Assembly (NCBI GenBank): GCA_045599325.1
Contig: JAZRVT010000031.1
Coordinates: 62,001-126,000, forward strand
From: Cacconaster sp045599325
GTDB taxonomy: Bacteria > Bacteroidota > Bacteroidia > Bacteroidales > UBA932
DNA: 64,000 nucleotides
Reading direction: 5' to 3'
In this document: one piece after another, positions 8,797 to 18,239 of the stretch
Position numbering within the stretch: position 1 is the first letter of the stretch
How the letters are laid out: each line of letters starts with the position of its first letter
Notes under the pieces: model-generated
Database searches by the model: none
What the model saw: only the letters and a program-made list of their open reading frames with translations
Told to the model about the DNA's origin: nothing
Position numbers and translations under genes: made by a program

Positions 8797-10329
8797 TCAG
8801 TGTTTGAAATGTCTTACGCCGGTGAAGAGCATAGTGATGCCGAGTTCGTCGGCCTTCACCACTGACTCCTCGTCGCGGATGCTTCCGCCAGGCTGGACGA
8901 TGGCTGTGACACCATAGCCCGCAGCGAGAGCGACAGTGTCGCCGAACGGAAGGAAGCCGTCCGATGCAAGCACGAGACCTTCGGTGAATCCTGCTGCCTG
9001 AGCCTCCTTGAGAGCGATCTCTGCGGAGCCGACACGGTTGGTCTGACCTGCCCCGACGCCGATGGTGTGGCCGTCCTTGACCACTGCAATGGCGTTGGAT
9101 TTCACGTGCTTGACAATCTTCCAGCCGAAATTGAGGTCTGCCATCTGAGCCTCTGTAGGTTTGACTTTGGTGACGCACATCTCCGGAGTGACGGCCTCAA
9201 CCTGGGTGTCGAGCTGCTGGGAGAGCATTCCCCCGTTGACGCTGATGAACTGAGGCACCGGCGCCTCGGAAGGAGTCATATCCACCTTCATCACGCGGAG
9301 ATTCTTCTTGGTGGAGAGTATCTCGAGGGCCTCAGGCTCGAAGTCAGGGGCGATCACAATCTCAAGGAAGATAGGCTTCATTCCCTTTGCCACCTCAGCG
9401 GTGAGGGTGCGGTTCACAGCCACTATGCCGCCGTAGATGCTGACCTTGTCGGCCTCGTAGGCAGCCTGCCAGGCCTCCTCGATGGTCTTCCCCACTGCCG
9501 CGCCGCAAGGGTTCATATGCTTGAGGGCGACGCAGAAAGGCTCAGAGAAGTCGCGGACCACGTTGAGCGCAGCGTTGGCATCCTGTATGTTGTTGTATGA
9601 GAGCTCCTTGCCCTGGATCTGCTCGCCGAATGCGAGGGAGTACGGAGCCGGCTTGAGAGCGGAGTAGAACTTGGCGCTCTGATGAGGGTTCTCACCGTAG
9701 CGGAGAGGCTGCTTCAGGTCGTATTCGAGGAAGAGCTTCTCATTCAGGCCTGCCTGTGCGCGCATATAGGTGGCGATCATCATATCGTATTCAGCGGTAT
9801 GTGTGTATGCCTTCGCGCTGAGCTTGAGACGGGTCTCCTGCGTTGTATTGCCGAGGGTGCGGATCTCTTCGAGCACTGTGCCGTAGTCGGCAGGGTCGCA
9901 CACGATCGAGACGTCGCGCCAGTTCTTGGCGGCGCTGCGGACCATTGAAGGGCCTCCGATGTCGATGTTCTCGATGGCGTCTTCCATTGTCACACCCGGC
10001 TTCTCGATGGTCTGGCGGAAAGGATAGAGGTTGACGCAGACAAGGTCGATGGTCTCGATGCCGTTCTCCTTGAGGGTCTCCATATGCTCAGGCACGTCCC
10101 TGCGGGCGAGGATGCCTCCGTGGACCTTCGGGTGAAGGGTCTTCACACGGCCGTCGCATATCTCGGGGAACCCTGTGACCTCGCTGATGCCGATGGTCTT
10201 CACTCCGCTGCTGTCCAGCAGTTTCTGGGTGCCGCCTGTTGCAATTATCTCCCATCCGAGGGCCTGCAGTCCTTTGACGAACTCAACCAGGCCGCTCTTG
10301 TCGCTAACGCTGACTAATGCTCTTTTCAT
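8797..10329 (-). CDS. purH: Bifunctional AICAR formyltransferase / IMP cyclohydrolase
   Basis: 510 aa. Performs the last two steps to IMP: formylation of AICAR with 10-formyl-THF, then ring closure. The N-terminal MGS-like IMP cyclohydrolase domain begins MKRALVSVSDKSGLVEFVKGL and runs to about residue 190. The C-terminal transformylase domain carries the conserved LRYGENPHQSA (about 210-220) and ALKHMNPCGAA (about 265-275) motifs, the latter holding the catalytic Lys-His. The start overlaps the end of purN by 4 nt (ATGA), so translation is probably coupled. Confidence 0.97.
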   Translation of the reverse strand: MKRALVSVSDKSGLVEFVKGLQALGWEIIATGGTQKLLDSSGVKTIGISEVTGFPEICDGRVKTLHPKVHGGILARRDVPEHMETLKENGIETIDLVCVNLYPFRQTIEKPGVTMEDAIENIDIGGPSMVRSAAKNWRDVSIVCDPADYGTVLEEIRTLGNTTQETRLKLSAKAYTHTAEYDMMIATYMRAQAGLNEKLFLEYDLKQPLRYGENPHQSAKFYSALKPAPYSLAFGEQIQGKELSYNNIQDANAALNVVRDFSEPFCVALKHMNPCGAAVGKTIEEAWQAAYEADKVSIYGGIVAVNRTLTAEVAKGMKPIFLEIVIAPDFEPEALEILSTKKNLRVMKVDMTPSEAPVPQFISVNGGMLSQQLDTQVEAVTPEMCVTKVKPTEAQMADLNFGWKIVKHVKSNAIAVVKDGHTIGVGAGQTNRVGSAEIALKEAQAAGFTEGLVLASDGFLPFGDTVALAAGYGVTAIVQPGGSIRDEESVVKADELGITMLFTGVRHFKH

Positions 10330-10892
10330 ATCTGTTTGAGAAGCTTGTTTATTGTTTCAACATAAAGTTTGTGCTCGATGACCTGGCCGAGGCGGTGGAC
10401 CTCCTCAGGGTCAGAGCCGTCATATTCGAATGCCCTCTGGGCTATTATCCTGCCGCCGTCGAGGCTCTCGTCCACCCAGTGGATCGAGATGCCGTAGACC
10501 TTTACGCCGTATGCCACGGCATCCTCCACGGCGTGCGCCCCCTTGAATGCAGGGAGCAGCGACGGGTGGATGTTGATGATCCTGCCGGCATAGCGGCCGA
10601 GGAGCGTCGGGCCGATGATGCGCATATAGCCGGCAAGGCATACGAGCTCCGCGCCGGACTCGTCGAGCCGGTCGGCTATCTCGCTCTCGAAATCGGCCTT
10701 GCAGGCGTATTTCTTCGGGGAGAAGACGAATGCAGGGGTGCCGAAGCGTGCCGCCCTTTCAAGGACCTTCGCTCCCGGCTTGTCGCAGACAAGGAGCACC
10801 ACCTCAGCGTCGATGACGCCGTCGGCGCACGCCTGCGCTATGGCTTCGTAGTTGGTGCCGCTGCCGCTGGCAAAGACTGCTATCTTCCTCAT
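10326..10892 (-). CDS. purN: Phosphoribosylglycinamide formyltransferase, folate-dependent
   Basis: 188 aa, normal length. Transfers the formyl group of 10-formyl-THF to GAR, the third step of the pathway. Signatures are ASGSGTNYEAI at the N-terminus (phosphate binding), the catalytic Asn and His in INIHPSLLPAF (about 105-115), and HWVDESLDGGRIIAQ with the conserved Asp (about 136-150). It overlaps purM upstream and purH downstream by 4 nt each. No purT (formate-dependent enzyme) is visible in the window. Confidence 0.97.
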   Translation of the reverse strand: MRKIAVFASGSGTNYEAIAQACADGVIDAEVVLLVCDKPGAKVLERAARFGTPAFVFSPKKYACKADFESEIADRLDESGAELVCLAGYMRIIGPTLLGRYAGRIINIHPSLLPAFKGAHAVEDAVAYGVKVYGISIHWVDESLDGGRIIAQRAFEYDGSDPEEVHRLGQVIEHKLYVETINKLLKQI

Positions 10893-11920
10893 TCCATTAT
10901 GATGCTGACACCTTCAGTGTCGGTTACCCGGCCGATGACAGATGCCTTCTCGCCGTGTGAGGCAAGGATGGAGATGGCCTTGTCAGCCTCTGACTCATCG
11001 AGGACGAGCACCATTCCGATACCCATATTGAAGATGTTGAACATCTCGCGGTGAGGCACGCCGCCCCATTTCTCGAGACATTTGAAGACAGGGAGGATCT
11101 CCCAGGTGCCCTCCTTGATCTCGAGCCCCTGGCCCGGCTGGAGGACACGCGGAATGTTCTCGTCGAAGCCGCCGCCTGTGATGTGGGCCACGCCGTGGAC
11201 GTCGCAGTTGCGGATCACGTCGAGCACCTGGCGGACATAGATCCTGGTCGGGGTCAGGAGCACGTCGCCGAGACGCGCGCCGCCGAACTCAGGGATCTCG
11301 TCGGTGAACTTGAGGCCTGCATCGGCCACGATCTTGCGGACGAGGCTGAAGCCGTTGGAGTGGACGCCTGTGGAGGCGATTCCCACCAGCACGTCGCCTG
11401 ACTTGACCTTAGTGCCGTCGATGATCTTCGACTTCTCGACAACGCCGGTGGTGAAGCCCGCGATGTCATATTCGCCGCCCTCGTACATTCCCGGCATCTC
11501 TGCGGTCTCACCGCCCACAAGCGCGCAGCCTGCCTGGCGGCAGCCCTCTGCGACACCCGCCACGATGGCTTCCACCTGAGCTGGGATGTTATGGCCAACA
11601 GCCACGTAGTCGAGGAAGATGAGAGGCTCGGCACCCTGTGCCAGCACATCGTTCACACACATTGCCACAGCGTCGATGCCGACCGTGTCGTGCTTGTCCA
11701 TCGCGAAAGCGATCTTCAGTTTGGTGCCCACTCCGTCGGTGCCGCTCACCAGGACCGGTTCGCGGATGCCGAGCACAGAGAGGTCAAAGAGTCCGCCGAA
11801 AGATCCGATGGAACCCATCGAGCCTGTGCGGACAGTGGATTTGACGTGTTTCTTGATGCGGCTGACAACTTCATAGCCGGCCTCGAGATTTACTCCCGCC
11901 TTTTCGTAACTGATTGCCAT
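10889..11920 (-). CDS. purM: AIR synthetase (phosphoribosylformylglycinamidine cyclo-ligase)
   Basis: 343 aa. Closes the imidazole ring of FGAM with ATP to give AIR. It shows the PurM/PurL fold signatures: GSFGGLFDL (about 42-50), SGTDGVGTKLKIA (about 59-71), the GIDAVAMCVNDVLAQGAEPL segment and GGETAEMPGMYEGGEYDIAG (about 138-157). It starts 2 nt after the purF stop and overlaps purN by 4 nt, so it is central to the operon. Confidence 0.97.
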   Translation of the reverse strand: MAISYEKAGVNLEAGYEVVSRIKKHVKSTVRTGSMGSIGSFGGLFDLSVLGIREPVLVSGTDGVGTKLKIAFAMDKHDTVGIDAVAMCVNDVLAQGAEPLIFLDYVAVGHNIPAQVEAIVAGVAEGCRQAGCALVGGETAEMPGMYEGGEYDIAGFTTGVVEKSKIIDGTKVKSGDVLVGIASTGVHSNGFSLVRKIVADAGLKFTDEIPEFGGARLGDVLLTPTRIYVRQVLDVIRNCDVHGVAHITGGGFDENIPRVLQPGQGLEIKEGTWEILPVFKCLEKWGGVPHREMFNIFNMGIGMVLVLDESEADKAISILASHGEKASVIGRVTDTEGVSIIME

Positions 11921-11922
11921 AA

Positions 11923-13287
11923 TTATACTTCTTCTTTATCGTTTCCATATTCATAGAGCGCTGTCGGATAGTCGCCGTCGAAGCAGGCGAGGCAGAGTTC
12001 CGAACAGCCGCCTGTGCAGCCCCTGGAGGCCTCACAGGAAATATACCCAAGAGAGTCGGCCTCGATCATCCGGCAGGCCTCCTCAAGGTTGTGCTTCGAG
12101 CAGAGAATCTCGTCCGGGTTGGAGGTGTCCACTCCGTAGTAGCACGGGAACCTCATCATCGGGCTGGCGATCCTGACGTGGACCTCCTTCGCTCCCGATG
12201 CCCTGAGGAACTTGACGATCTTCAGGCAGGTGGTGCCGCGGACGATGGAGTCGTCCACAAGGACGACCCTCTTGCCGTTGACCACGCTGTGGACTGCGGC
12301 GAGCTTCATCTGCACTCCCCTCTCCCTCATCGACTGCGAAGGCTGGATGAAGGTGCGGGCCACATAGCGGTTCTTGACAAGGCCCATCGCATAAGGAAGG
12401 CCGCTCTGCTCCGCATAGCCCATCGCTGCGCTGAGGCCGGAATCAGGCACTCCCACGACGATGTCGGCGTCGGCCGGGCATTCAGCAGCGAGCCTTCTGC
12501 CGGACTCCTTGCGGTATTCGTAGACGCTGCAGCCGTCGATGACGCTGTCAGGACGGGCGAAGTATGCGAACTCCATAGCGCAGACCTTGTGGCGCTGGAA
12601 CTGAGAGTAGCGGCGGCTCCTGATGCCGTGGGAGTCGAGGGTGACGATCTCGCCCGGCTCGACGTCGCGCACATACTCGGCGCCGACAAGCGGGAAGGCG
12701 CAGGTCTCGCTGCTGACCACCCAACCGTCGCCGATCTTTCCGATTGCGAGCGGCTTGATGCCGTATTTGTCACGGACGGCATAGATGCGGTTCTTGGTGA
12801 GGATCAGGAAGGCGAAGCTCCCCTCCATCATATTGAAGGCGTCCACGATGTGGCCGATGCGGTCCTCGCGACCCTCCTTCTTGATGAGGTTGGCGAGTAT
12901 CTCAGCGTCCGTCAGGGTGTGGAAGATGCTGCCCTTGATCTCGAGATAGTCGGCCAGGTTCTTCGAATTGACGAGGCTGCCTTCGCCGGCGATGGCCATA
13001 TCGCCGGAGCGGTGGTGGAAGAAAAGCGGCTGGACATTGTCCAGGCCGCCTTTCGATATGTTTGCATACTGTGTGCTGCCGATGCCTATCGAGCCCTTGA
13101 AGGAGGAAAGGTTCTTCTGGTTGAAGACCTCGCCGGCAAGCCCGGTGCCGCGGTGGTGCCAGCAGACGCCATCTTCATCGAAGGTTGCGATGCCCGCACC
13201 CTCCTGGCCGCGGTGCTGCAGACCGTGAAGGCCGAAATAGATGATTTCAGCGGCGTTGCTCACGCCTGTTACTCCGAATACGCTCAT
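11923..13287 (-). CDS. purF: PurF-type amidophosphoribosyltransferase with a degenerate glutaminase domain
   Basis: 454 aa, Bacillus-type length and order: N-terminal glutaminase (1-230), then PRPP transferase (230-454). PurF makes phosphoribosylamine from PRPP and glutamine-derived ammonia, the first step. The transferase half looks intact: VGVPDSGLSAAMGYAE (278-293) and the PRPP loop VVLVDDSIVRGTT (341-353). The four cysteines that hold the [4Fe-4S] cluster in B. subtilis PurF are matched by Cys236, Cys382, Cys432 and Cys435. The glutaminase half is not intact. The usual catalytic Cys-Gly is Met1-Ser2. The HVRY motif is STQY (71-74) and the HNGN motif is GEGS (101-104); HRGQ (25-28) and Asp127 remain. 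In-frame codons upstream of the ATG (Ser-Ile-Arg-Arg) offer no Cys. It may use free ammonia or a separate glutaminase. The start overlaps the purC stop by 4 nt. Confidence 0.92.
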   Translation of the reverse strand: MSVFGVTGVSNAAEIIYFGLHGLQHRGQEGAGIATFDEDGVCWHHRGTGLAGEVFNQKNLSSFKGSIGIGSTQYANISKGGLDNVQPLFFHHRSGDMAIAGEGSLVNSKNLADYLEIKGSIFHTLTDAEILANLIKKEGREDRIGHIVDAFNMMEGSFAFLILTKNRIYAVRDKYGIKPLAIGKIGDGWVVSSETCAFPLVGAEYVRDVEPGEIVTLDSHGIRSRRYSQFQRHKVCAMEFAYFARPDSVIDGCSVYEYRKESGRRLAAECPADADIVVGVPDSGLSAAMGYAEQSGLPYAMGLVKNRYVARTFIQPSQSMRERGVQMKLAAVHSVVNGKRVVLVDDSIVRGTTCLKIVKFLRASGAKEVHVRIASPMMRFPCYYGVDTSNPDEILCSKHNLEEACRMIEADSLGYISCEASRGCTGGCSELCLACFDGDYPTALYEYGNDKEEV

Positions 13288-13997
13288 TCTTCTGATGCTT
13301 TGATTAAACGGTCAAGAACTTCCTTGTATGATGCCGAAACGTCACTGAGGTCGTGGCGGAAGCGGTCTTTGTCCAGTATGGCGCCAGTCTCTTCGTCCCA
13401 GAGCCTGCACTTGTCAGGACTGATCTCGTCGGAGACTATCAGCCTGCCGTCCGAGGTGCGCCCCACCTCCATCTTGAAGTCCACGAGCTCGATGCCGGCC
13501 TTGTGGAAGAATTCGAAGAGGGCGAGGTTGGTGCGGGCGGCGAGGTCGTAGATCTCCTGCATGTCGTCGTAGGTGACCAGGCCGAGCGCCACTGCGTGGT
13601 GCTCGTTGATGATCGGGTCGCAGAGTTCGTCGCAGTTGTAGCGGAGCTCATAGACAGTGTTGTTCATCCTGTAGCCGTTCTCCACGCCGAGCATCTTCGC
13701 TGTGGTGCCCGCGAGGCGGTTGCGGACGATGACCTCCAGCGGAATGATCTCAATCTTCTCGCAGAGCATCTCACGGTCACCCTCCACGCTGATGAAGTGG
13801 TTGGGGATGCCGGCGTCCTTGAGGGCGACGAAGGCCATTGCCGAAATCAGGTTGCAGCACATTCCCTTGTCCCTGATGAGGGCTCGCTTGATGCCGCCGA
13901 AAGCTGTCATCGTGTCGGTGTGGTGGATTCTCACCACATCCGGCCGGTCGGTGGAATAGATCTTCTTTTCCTTGCCGTCGTATACGATTTCTGCCAT
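13284..13997 (-). CDS. purC: SAICAR synthetase, canonical copy
   Basis: 237 aa. Joins CAIR and aspartate with ATP to make SAICAR. It keeps both family signatures in recognisable form: VDFKMEVG (about 172-179) and VSDEISPDKCRLWD (about 188-201). It also keeps VIVRNRLAGTTAKMLG and the C-terminal DKDRFRHDL that match the E. coli type. It lies 3 nt after purL and overlaps purF by 4 nt. A second, divergent PurC-like gene opens the operon (18240-18923). This copy is the more likely true SAICAR synthetase. Confidence 0.94.
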   Translation of the reverse strand: MAEIVYDGKEKKIYSTDRPDVVRIHHTDTMTAFGGIKRALIRDKGMCCNLISAMAFVALKDAGIPNHFISVEGDREMLCEKIEIIPLEVIVRNRLAGTTAKMLGVENGYRMNNTVYELRYNCDELCDPIINEHHAVALGLVTYDDMQEIYDLAARTNLALFEFFHKAGIELVDFKMEVGRTSDGRLIVSDEISPDKCRLWDEETGAILDKDRFRHDLSDVSASYKEVLDRLIKASEE

Positions 13998-14000
13998 AAT

Positions 14001-17000
14001 CTACCTCCCGGTGAAATATTTTACTGCGTTGTCGAAAATCGGTTGTTCGAGATTCTGAGGGATGTTCCTGAAGACATTCTTCTCGAATCTTTCTGAGTGA
14101 CCCATCTTGCCGAGGATCTGTCCGTCAGGGCTGATGATGCCCTCGATGGCGCAGGTCGAGCCGTTAGGGTTGTAAGGCGAAGTCATCGTAGGTTCGCCTG
14201 TCTGAGGGTCGGCATACTGGAATGCCACCTGACCCTTCTCGAAGAGCTGCTTGGCAAGCTCCCCGCTGACCACGAACTTGCCCTCTCCGTGGCTCACCGC
14301 GATGGTGAAGAGGTCTCCGTCCCTCAGGCCGTTGAGCCAAGGCGACGGTGCGTGGGCGGCCACCCTTGTGGTCACCATCTGGGAGATATGGCGGTTTATG
14401 TCGTTGCGGAAGAGTGTCGGGGATGCGGTGGTCACGTTGCCGAGGCGTCCGTATGGCAGGAGTCCGCTCTTGACGAGGGCCTGGAAGCCGTTGCAGATGC
14501 CGAGGATGAGGCCTCCGCGGTCGAGCAGCGCGTGGATCTGGTCTGCGACCTTGGCGTTGCTCAGGACATTGGCTATGAACTTGCCGCTGCCGTCAGGCTC
14601 GTCGCCTGAGGAGAATCCGCCGCTGAGGGCGAGTATCTGGCACTCGGATATATCCTTGCACATCCTGTCGATAGAGTCGAGGACATCTTCGCCGGTAAGG
14701 TTGCAGAAGACCCCGAAGCGTGTCTCGGCGCCTGCCTTGCGGAAGGCCTTCGCGGTGTCGTAGTCGCAGTTTGTGCCCGGGAATACAGGCAGGTAGACCA
14801 GCGGCTTCTCAACCCTGACCTTTGCAGGGGCGGCATCCTCCGCTGCAGGAGCGGACACTGCCGGACTGGCTGCAGTCCTGCCGCCGCAGCCCTCCCTGAC
14901 GCCGGATGTCTTAGGGTATACCTTTTCATATAAGCCTCTCCAGGCTGCGAGAAGCTCTGCGGCAGGAACGGTCTCGCCGTTGACGGTGAGGCCGGGGCAT
15001 TCGGTCACTTCGCCGAGGAGCACTGCGTTCTCATAGTCGAGGGGTCCGGCCGACTCGACGAGGATCGAGCCGTAGGAAAGGTCATAGAGACCCTCGCCGC
15101 ACACTTTCGCGCCGAGGCCGTTGCCGAAGGACATCTTGGCGATGCCTTCCGCAACTCCGCCGTATCCGAGAGCCCAGCCGGAAACCACTGTCCCCTCGCC
15201 GATCTTGCTGTCGACGAAGTCCCAGTTGCGCTTGAGCTGCTCAAGGTCAGGCATATAGTTCTTCAAAGGCTTGTGGGCGATGAGGTAGATCCTGTTGCCT
15301 GCCTTCTTGAATTCAGGGGAGATGACTCTCGAAGCCCTGACAGGCGTGATGCCGAAGGCGATGAGGGTCGGCGGGACACTGATGTCCTCGAATGTGCCGC
15401 TCATAGAGTCCTTGCCGCCTATCGAGGCGAGGCCGAGGCCGACCTGTGCCTTCAGGGCGCCGAGCAGGGCTGAGAGAGGCTTGCCCCAGGAGTGAGGGTC
15501 GTGTGTCATCCTCTCGAAATACTCCTGGCAGGAGAAGCGCATTGTGCTCCAGCGTCCGCCGGCTGCCACGACTTTGGCGCAGGCGTCGACCGTAGCATAT
15601 GCCGCTCCGTGGTAAGGGCTCCAGCTCGAGAGAACCGGGTTGTAGCCGAATGCCATCATACTGGCGGTGTCGGTGTAGCCGTCCACAGGGAGCTTCTGGA
15701 CAGAGACCTGAGTCTCGGTCTCCTGGAAGCGTCCGCCGTAAGGCATCAGCACTGTCGAGCGGCCTATAGTGGAGTCGAACATCTCCACGAGGCCCTTCTG
15801 CGAAGCCACGTTCCAGTCTGAGAGGACGCTGCAGAAGCGTTCGCGCTCCGATGCCCCTTCAGGCCTGCGGCTGAACGGGTTGCACTCCTCGACCGCGCCG
15901 ATGGCGGCCTTTGCGTAGTGGCGTGCTCCAGCGCTGTCGATGAAGCTTCTGGCGAGGTCTGCGACGCACTCAGTGCCGTTGAAGATACGCATCCTGCCGC
16001 TGTCAGTCACGTCGGCCACATAGGTGACTTCGACATTCTCGCTGGCGCAGAGACGCTCGAACTCTTCGCGCGAGGCGGCTTCAACGACCACAGCCATTCT
16101 CTCCTGCGATTCGCTGATGGAGAGCTCGGTGCTGTTCAGGCCGCTGTATTTGACAGGGACCCTGTCGATATGGATTTCGAGGCCGTCCGCCAGCTCGCCG
16201 ATTGCGACGCTGACTCCGCCGGCTCCGAAGTCGTTGGATTTCTTGATGAGGCGGGTAACGTCCGGACGGCGGAAGAGCCTCTGGAGCTTGCGCTCCTCAG
16301 GGGCGTTTCCTTTCTGGACTTCGCTGCCGCAGGTGTCGAGGGAGGCTGTTGTGTGCTCCTTCGAAGAGCCTGTCGCACCACCGATGCCGTCACGGCCCGT
16401 CCGGCCGCCGAGCAGCAGGATCACGTCGCCAGGGGCAGGGCTCTCGCGGCGCACGTTCTCAGCCTTAACGGCTCCTGCAACGGCACCCACTTCCATTCTC
16501 TTGGCCACATAGCCCTCGTGGTAGATCTCGCGGACGTGCGTGGTCGCCAGACCGATCTGGTTGCCGTAGCTGGAGTAGCCGGCAGCGGCCTTGCGGGAGA
16601 TGACCTTCTGAGGCAGCTTGCCCGCAAGGGTCTCGGAGACAGGGCGGCAGATGTCGCCGGCACCTGTGACGCGCATTGCCTGATAGACATATGACCTGCC
16701 GGAGAGAGGGTCGCGGATTGCGCCGCCGAGGCAGGTGGCCGCACCTCCGAAAGGCTCGATTTCGGTCGGGTGGTTGTGGGTCTCGTTCTTGAACATCAGC
16801 AGCCAGCGCTCGTCGCGGCCGTCGACGTCGACGTTCACATAGATGCTGCAGGCGTTGTTCTCCTCGCTCTGTTCCTGGTTGTCGAGCAGACCTTTCTTCT
16901 TGAGGTATCTCGCGCCGATTGTGGCGAGCTCCATCAGGCAGAGGCTCTTCCCCTCCCTTCCCAGCTCGCGGCGGATGTCGTGGAACCCGCCCAGTGCGCT

Positions 17001-17735
17001 CTCCAGCTCCTCCTTGATGAAGGAGTCGTCGACCGTGATCTCGGTGAGTTCGGTGGTGAAGGTGGTGTGGCGGCAGTGGTCGCTCCAGTAAGTGTCCAGG
17101 ATGCGCAGCTCGGCCTCGGTCGGGTTGCGCTTCTCGGCTGTGAAGTATTTCACCACTTCGCGGAGGTCGTCGGTGTTCATCGCGAGGCCCCACTGGCGGC
17201 AGAAGCCTGCATATTCAGACTCCGGCATATCGGTGAAACCTTCGAGGAGCGCCATCGGTCTTACCTCCGCACTCTCGGTGAACTGGAGTCTCGAGAGGTC
17301 CTTCTCGCGCGATTCGACCGCATTGATGTAGTAGTGGCGGATGGCCTTCAGATCCTCTTCGCTGACTGCGTCGTCGAAGACCAGGAGCCTGGAGCTGCGG
17401 ATCTGGACGTCTGCCTTGGGGTCGATCAGATGGACGCAATCGACCGCCGACGAGGCACGCTGGTCGAACTGTCCCGGGATATACTCGACTGAGAGAAATC
17501 TCTTGCCCTCCAGCGGAAAGCTGTCTGTGACCGTGTCTGTCACCGTCTCGCCGAAGACGGTGTACCTGCACTTCTCGAGCAGGCCGGCCGTGAATCCGGC
17601 AAGGTCATATACATTGAGGAGCCTGAGCTCGCTGATATTCAAAGAAAGGTTTTCGTTGAGTTCGCTGCGGAGGCTCTCCGCCTCTACGCGGAATCCGCTG
17701 TTCTTCTCAACAAAGATTCGCCTGGCTTCGCTCAT
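14001..17735 (-). CDS. purL: Phosphoribosylformylglycinamidine synthase, large single-chain type
   Basis: 1244 aa, the long PurL that contains its own glutaminase. Converts FGAR to FGAM with ATP and glutamine. Landmarks are the N-terminal PurS-like region, SDHCRHTTFTTELTE (about 214-228), MFKNETHNHPTEIEPFGGAATC (synthetase domain) and a second PurM-like half with GGKDSMSGTF. An Ala/Pro-rich linker at about 920-945 leads into the class I glutaminase, with Cys1081 in GICNGFQ, His1213 and Glu1215 in MGHSER. The catalytic triad is thus intact, unlike that of PurF in the same operon. The gene begins 21 nt after purE. Confidence 0.97.
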   Translation of the reverse strand: MSEARRIFVEKNSGFRVEAESLRSELNENLSLNISELRLLNVYDLAGFTAGLLEKCRYTVFGETVTDTVTDSFPLEGKRFLSVEYIPGQFDQRASSAVDCVHLIDPKADVQIRSSRLLVFDDAVSEEDLKAIRHYYINAVESREKDLSRLQFTESAEVRPMALLEGFTDMPESEYAGFCRQWGLAMNTDDLREVVKYFTAEKRNPTEAELRILDTYWSDHCRHTTFTTELTEITVDDSFIKEELESALGGFHDIRRELGREGKSLCLMELATIGARYLKKKGLLDNQEQSEENNACSIYVNVDVDGRDERWLLMFKNETHNHPTEIEPFGGAATCLGGAIRDPLSGRSYVYQAMRVTGAGDICRPVSETLAGKLPQKVISRKAAAGYSSYGNQIGLATTHVREIYHEGYVAKRMEVGAVAGAVKAENVRRESPAPGDVILLLGGRTGRDGIGGATGSSKEHTTASLDTCGSEVQKGNAPEERKLQRLFRRPDVTRLIKKSNDFGAGGVSVAIGELADGLEIHIDRVPVKYSGLNSTELSISESQERMAVVVEAASREEFERLCASENVEVTYVADVTDSGRMRIFNGTECVADLARSFIDSAGARHYAKAAIGAVEECNPFSRRPEGASERERFCSVLSDWNVASQKGLVEMFDSTIGRSTVLMPYGGRFQETETQVSVQKLPVDGYTDTASMMAFGYNPVLSSWSPYHGAAYATVDACAKVVAAGGRWSTMRFSCQEYFERMTHDPHSWGKPLSALLGALKAQVGLGLASIGGKDSMSGTFEDISVPPTLIAFGITPVRASRVISPEFKKAGNRIYLIAHKPLKNYMPDLEQLKRNWDFVDSKIGEGTVVSGWALGYGGVAEGIAKMSFGNGLGAKVCGEGLYDLSYGSILVESAGPLDYENAVLLGEVTECPGLTVNGETVPAAELLAAWRGLYEKVYPKTSGVREGCGGRTAASPAVSAPAAEDAAPAKVRVEKPLVYLPVFPGTNCDYDTAKAFRKAGAETRFGVFCNLTGEDVLDSIDRMCKDISECQILALSGGFSSGDEPDGSGKFIANVLSNAKVADQIHALLDRGGLILGICNGFQALVKSGLLPYGRLGNVTTASPTLFRNDINRHISQMVTTRVAAHAPSPWLNGLRDGDLFTIAVSHGEGKFVVSGELAKQLFEKGQVAFQYADPQTGEPTMTSPYNPNGSTCAIEGIISPDGQILGKMGHSERFEKNVFRNIPQNLEQPIFDNAVKYFTGR

Positions 17736-17756
17736 CTTGTCTGCTTTTCTATATTT

Positions 17757-18224
17757 CTATATTACAGTGTTTTCTATTCTCTCTGTCTGCTTGCGCCTGA
17801 AGTCCGCCAGCTTCTCTGCGAGCGCAGCGTCGGTGATCGAGAGCATCGAGACGGCCAGCAGGGCCGCGTTCTTCGCTCCGCCGACGGCGACAGTAGCCAC
17901 CGGTATGCCGGAAGGCATCTGGACTGTGGCGAGGAGTGCGTCCATTCCGCCGAAGGCCTTTCCGCAGATCGGCACTCCGATGACAGGGATTGTGGTATAT
18001 GCAGCCGTCACGCCTGCGAGGTGGGCTGCTCCGCCAGCGCCTGCTATGATGACGTCAATGCCTCTCTCTCTTGCTGAGGAGGCATATTCTGCAAGAAGAT
18101 ATGGTGCGCGGTGGGCGCTGATCACTCTTTTTTCGTAAGGGACACCGAACTCTTCGAGAACGGCGAAAGCGGCCGACATGACCTCAAGGTCACTTGTCGA
18201 GCCCATTATCACGCTGACCTTCAT
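17757..18224 (-). CDS. purE: N5-carboxyaminoimidazole ribonucleotide mutase
   Basis: 155 aa. Class I PurE, making CAIR. Motifs are VIMGSTSDLEVM (5-16), the substrate-binding VISAHRAPYLL (about 34-44) and IAGAGGAAHLAGVTAA (about 60-75). Class I enzymes normally need N5-CAIR from PurK, but no purK is in this window. It lies 15 nt after the PurC-like gene and 21 nt before purL. PurE next to a PurC-like gene recalls the fused PAICS enzyme of animals. Confidence 0.95.
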   Translation of the reverse strand: MKVSVIMGSTSDLEVMSAAFAVLEEFGVPYEKRVISAHRAPYLLAEYASSARERGIDVIIAGAGGAAHLAGVTAAYTTIPVIGVPICGKAFGGMDALLATVQMPSGIPVATVAVGGAKNAALLAVSMLSITDAALAEKLADFRRKQTERIENTVI

Positions 18225-18239
18225 AACTTGTCCCTCCCG

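Noticed and set aside
12091..13551. 486-codon open frame on the plus strand opposite purF/purC
   Set aside because: Antisense shadow of two well-conserved genes; the translation is Ala/Asp/Val-rich without motifs. High GC leaves few stops in this frame.
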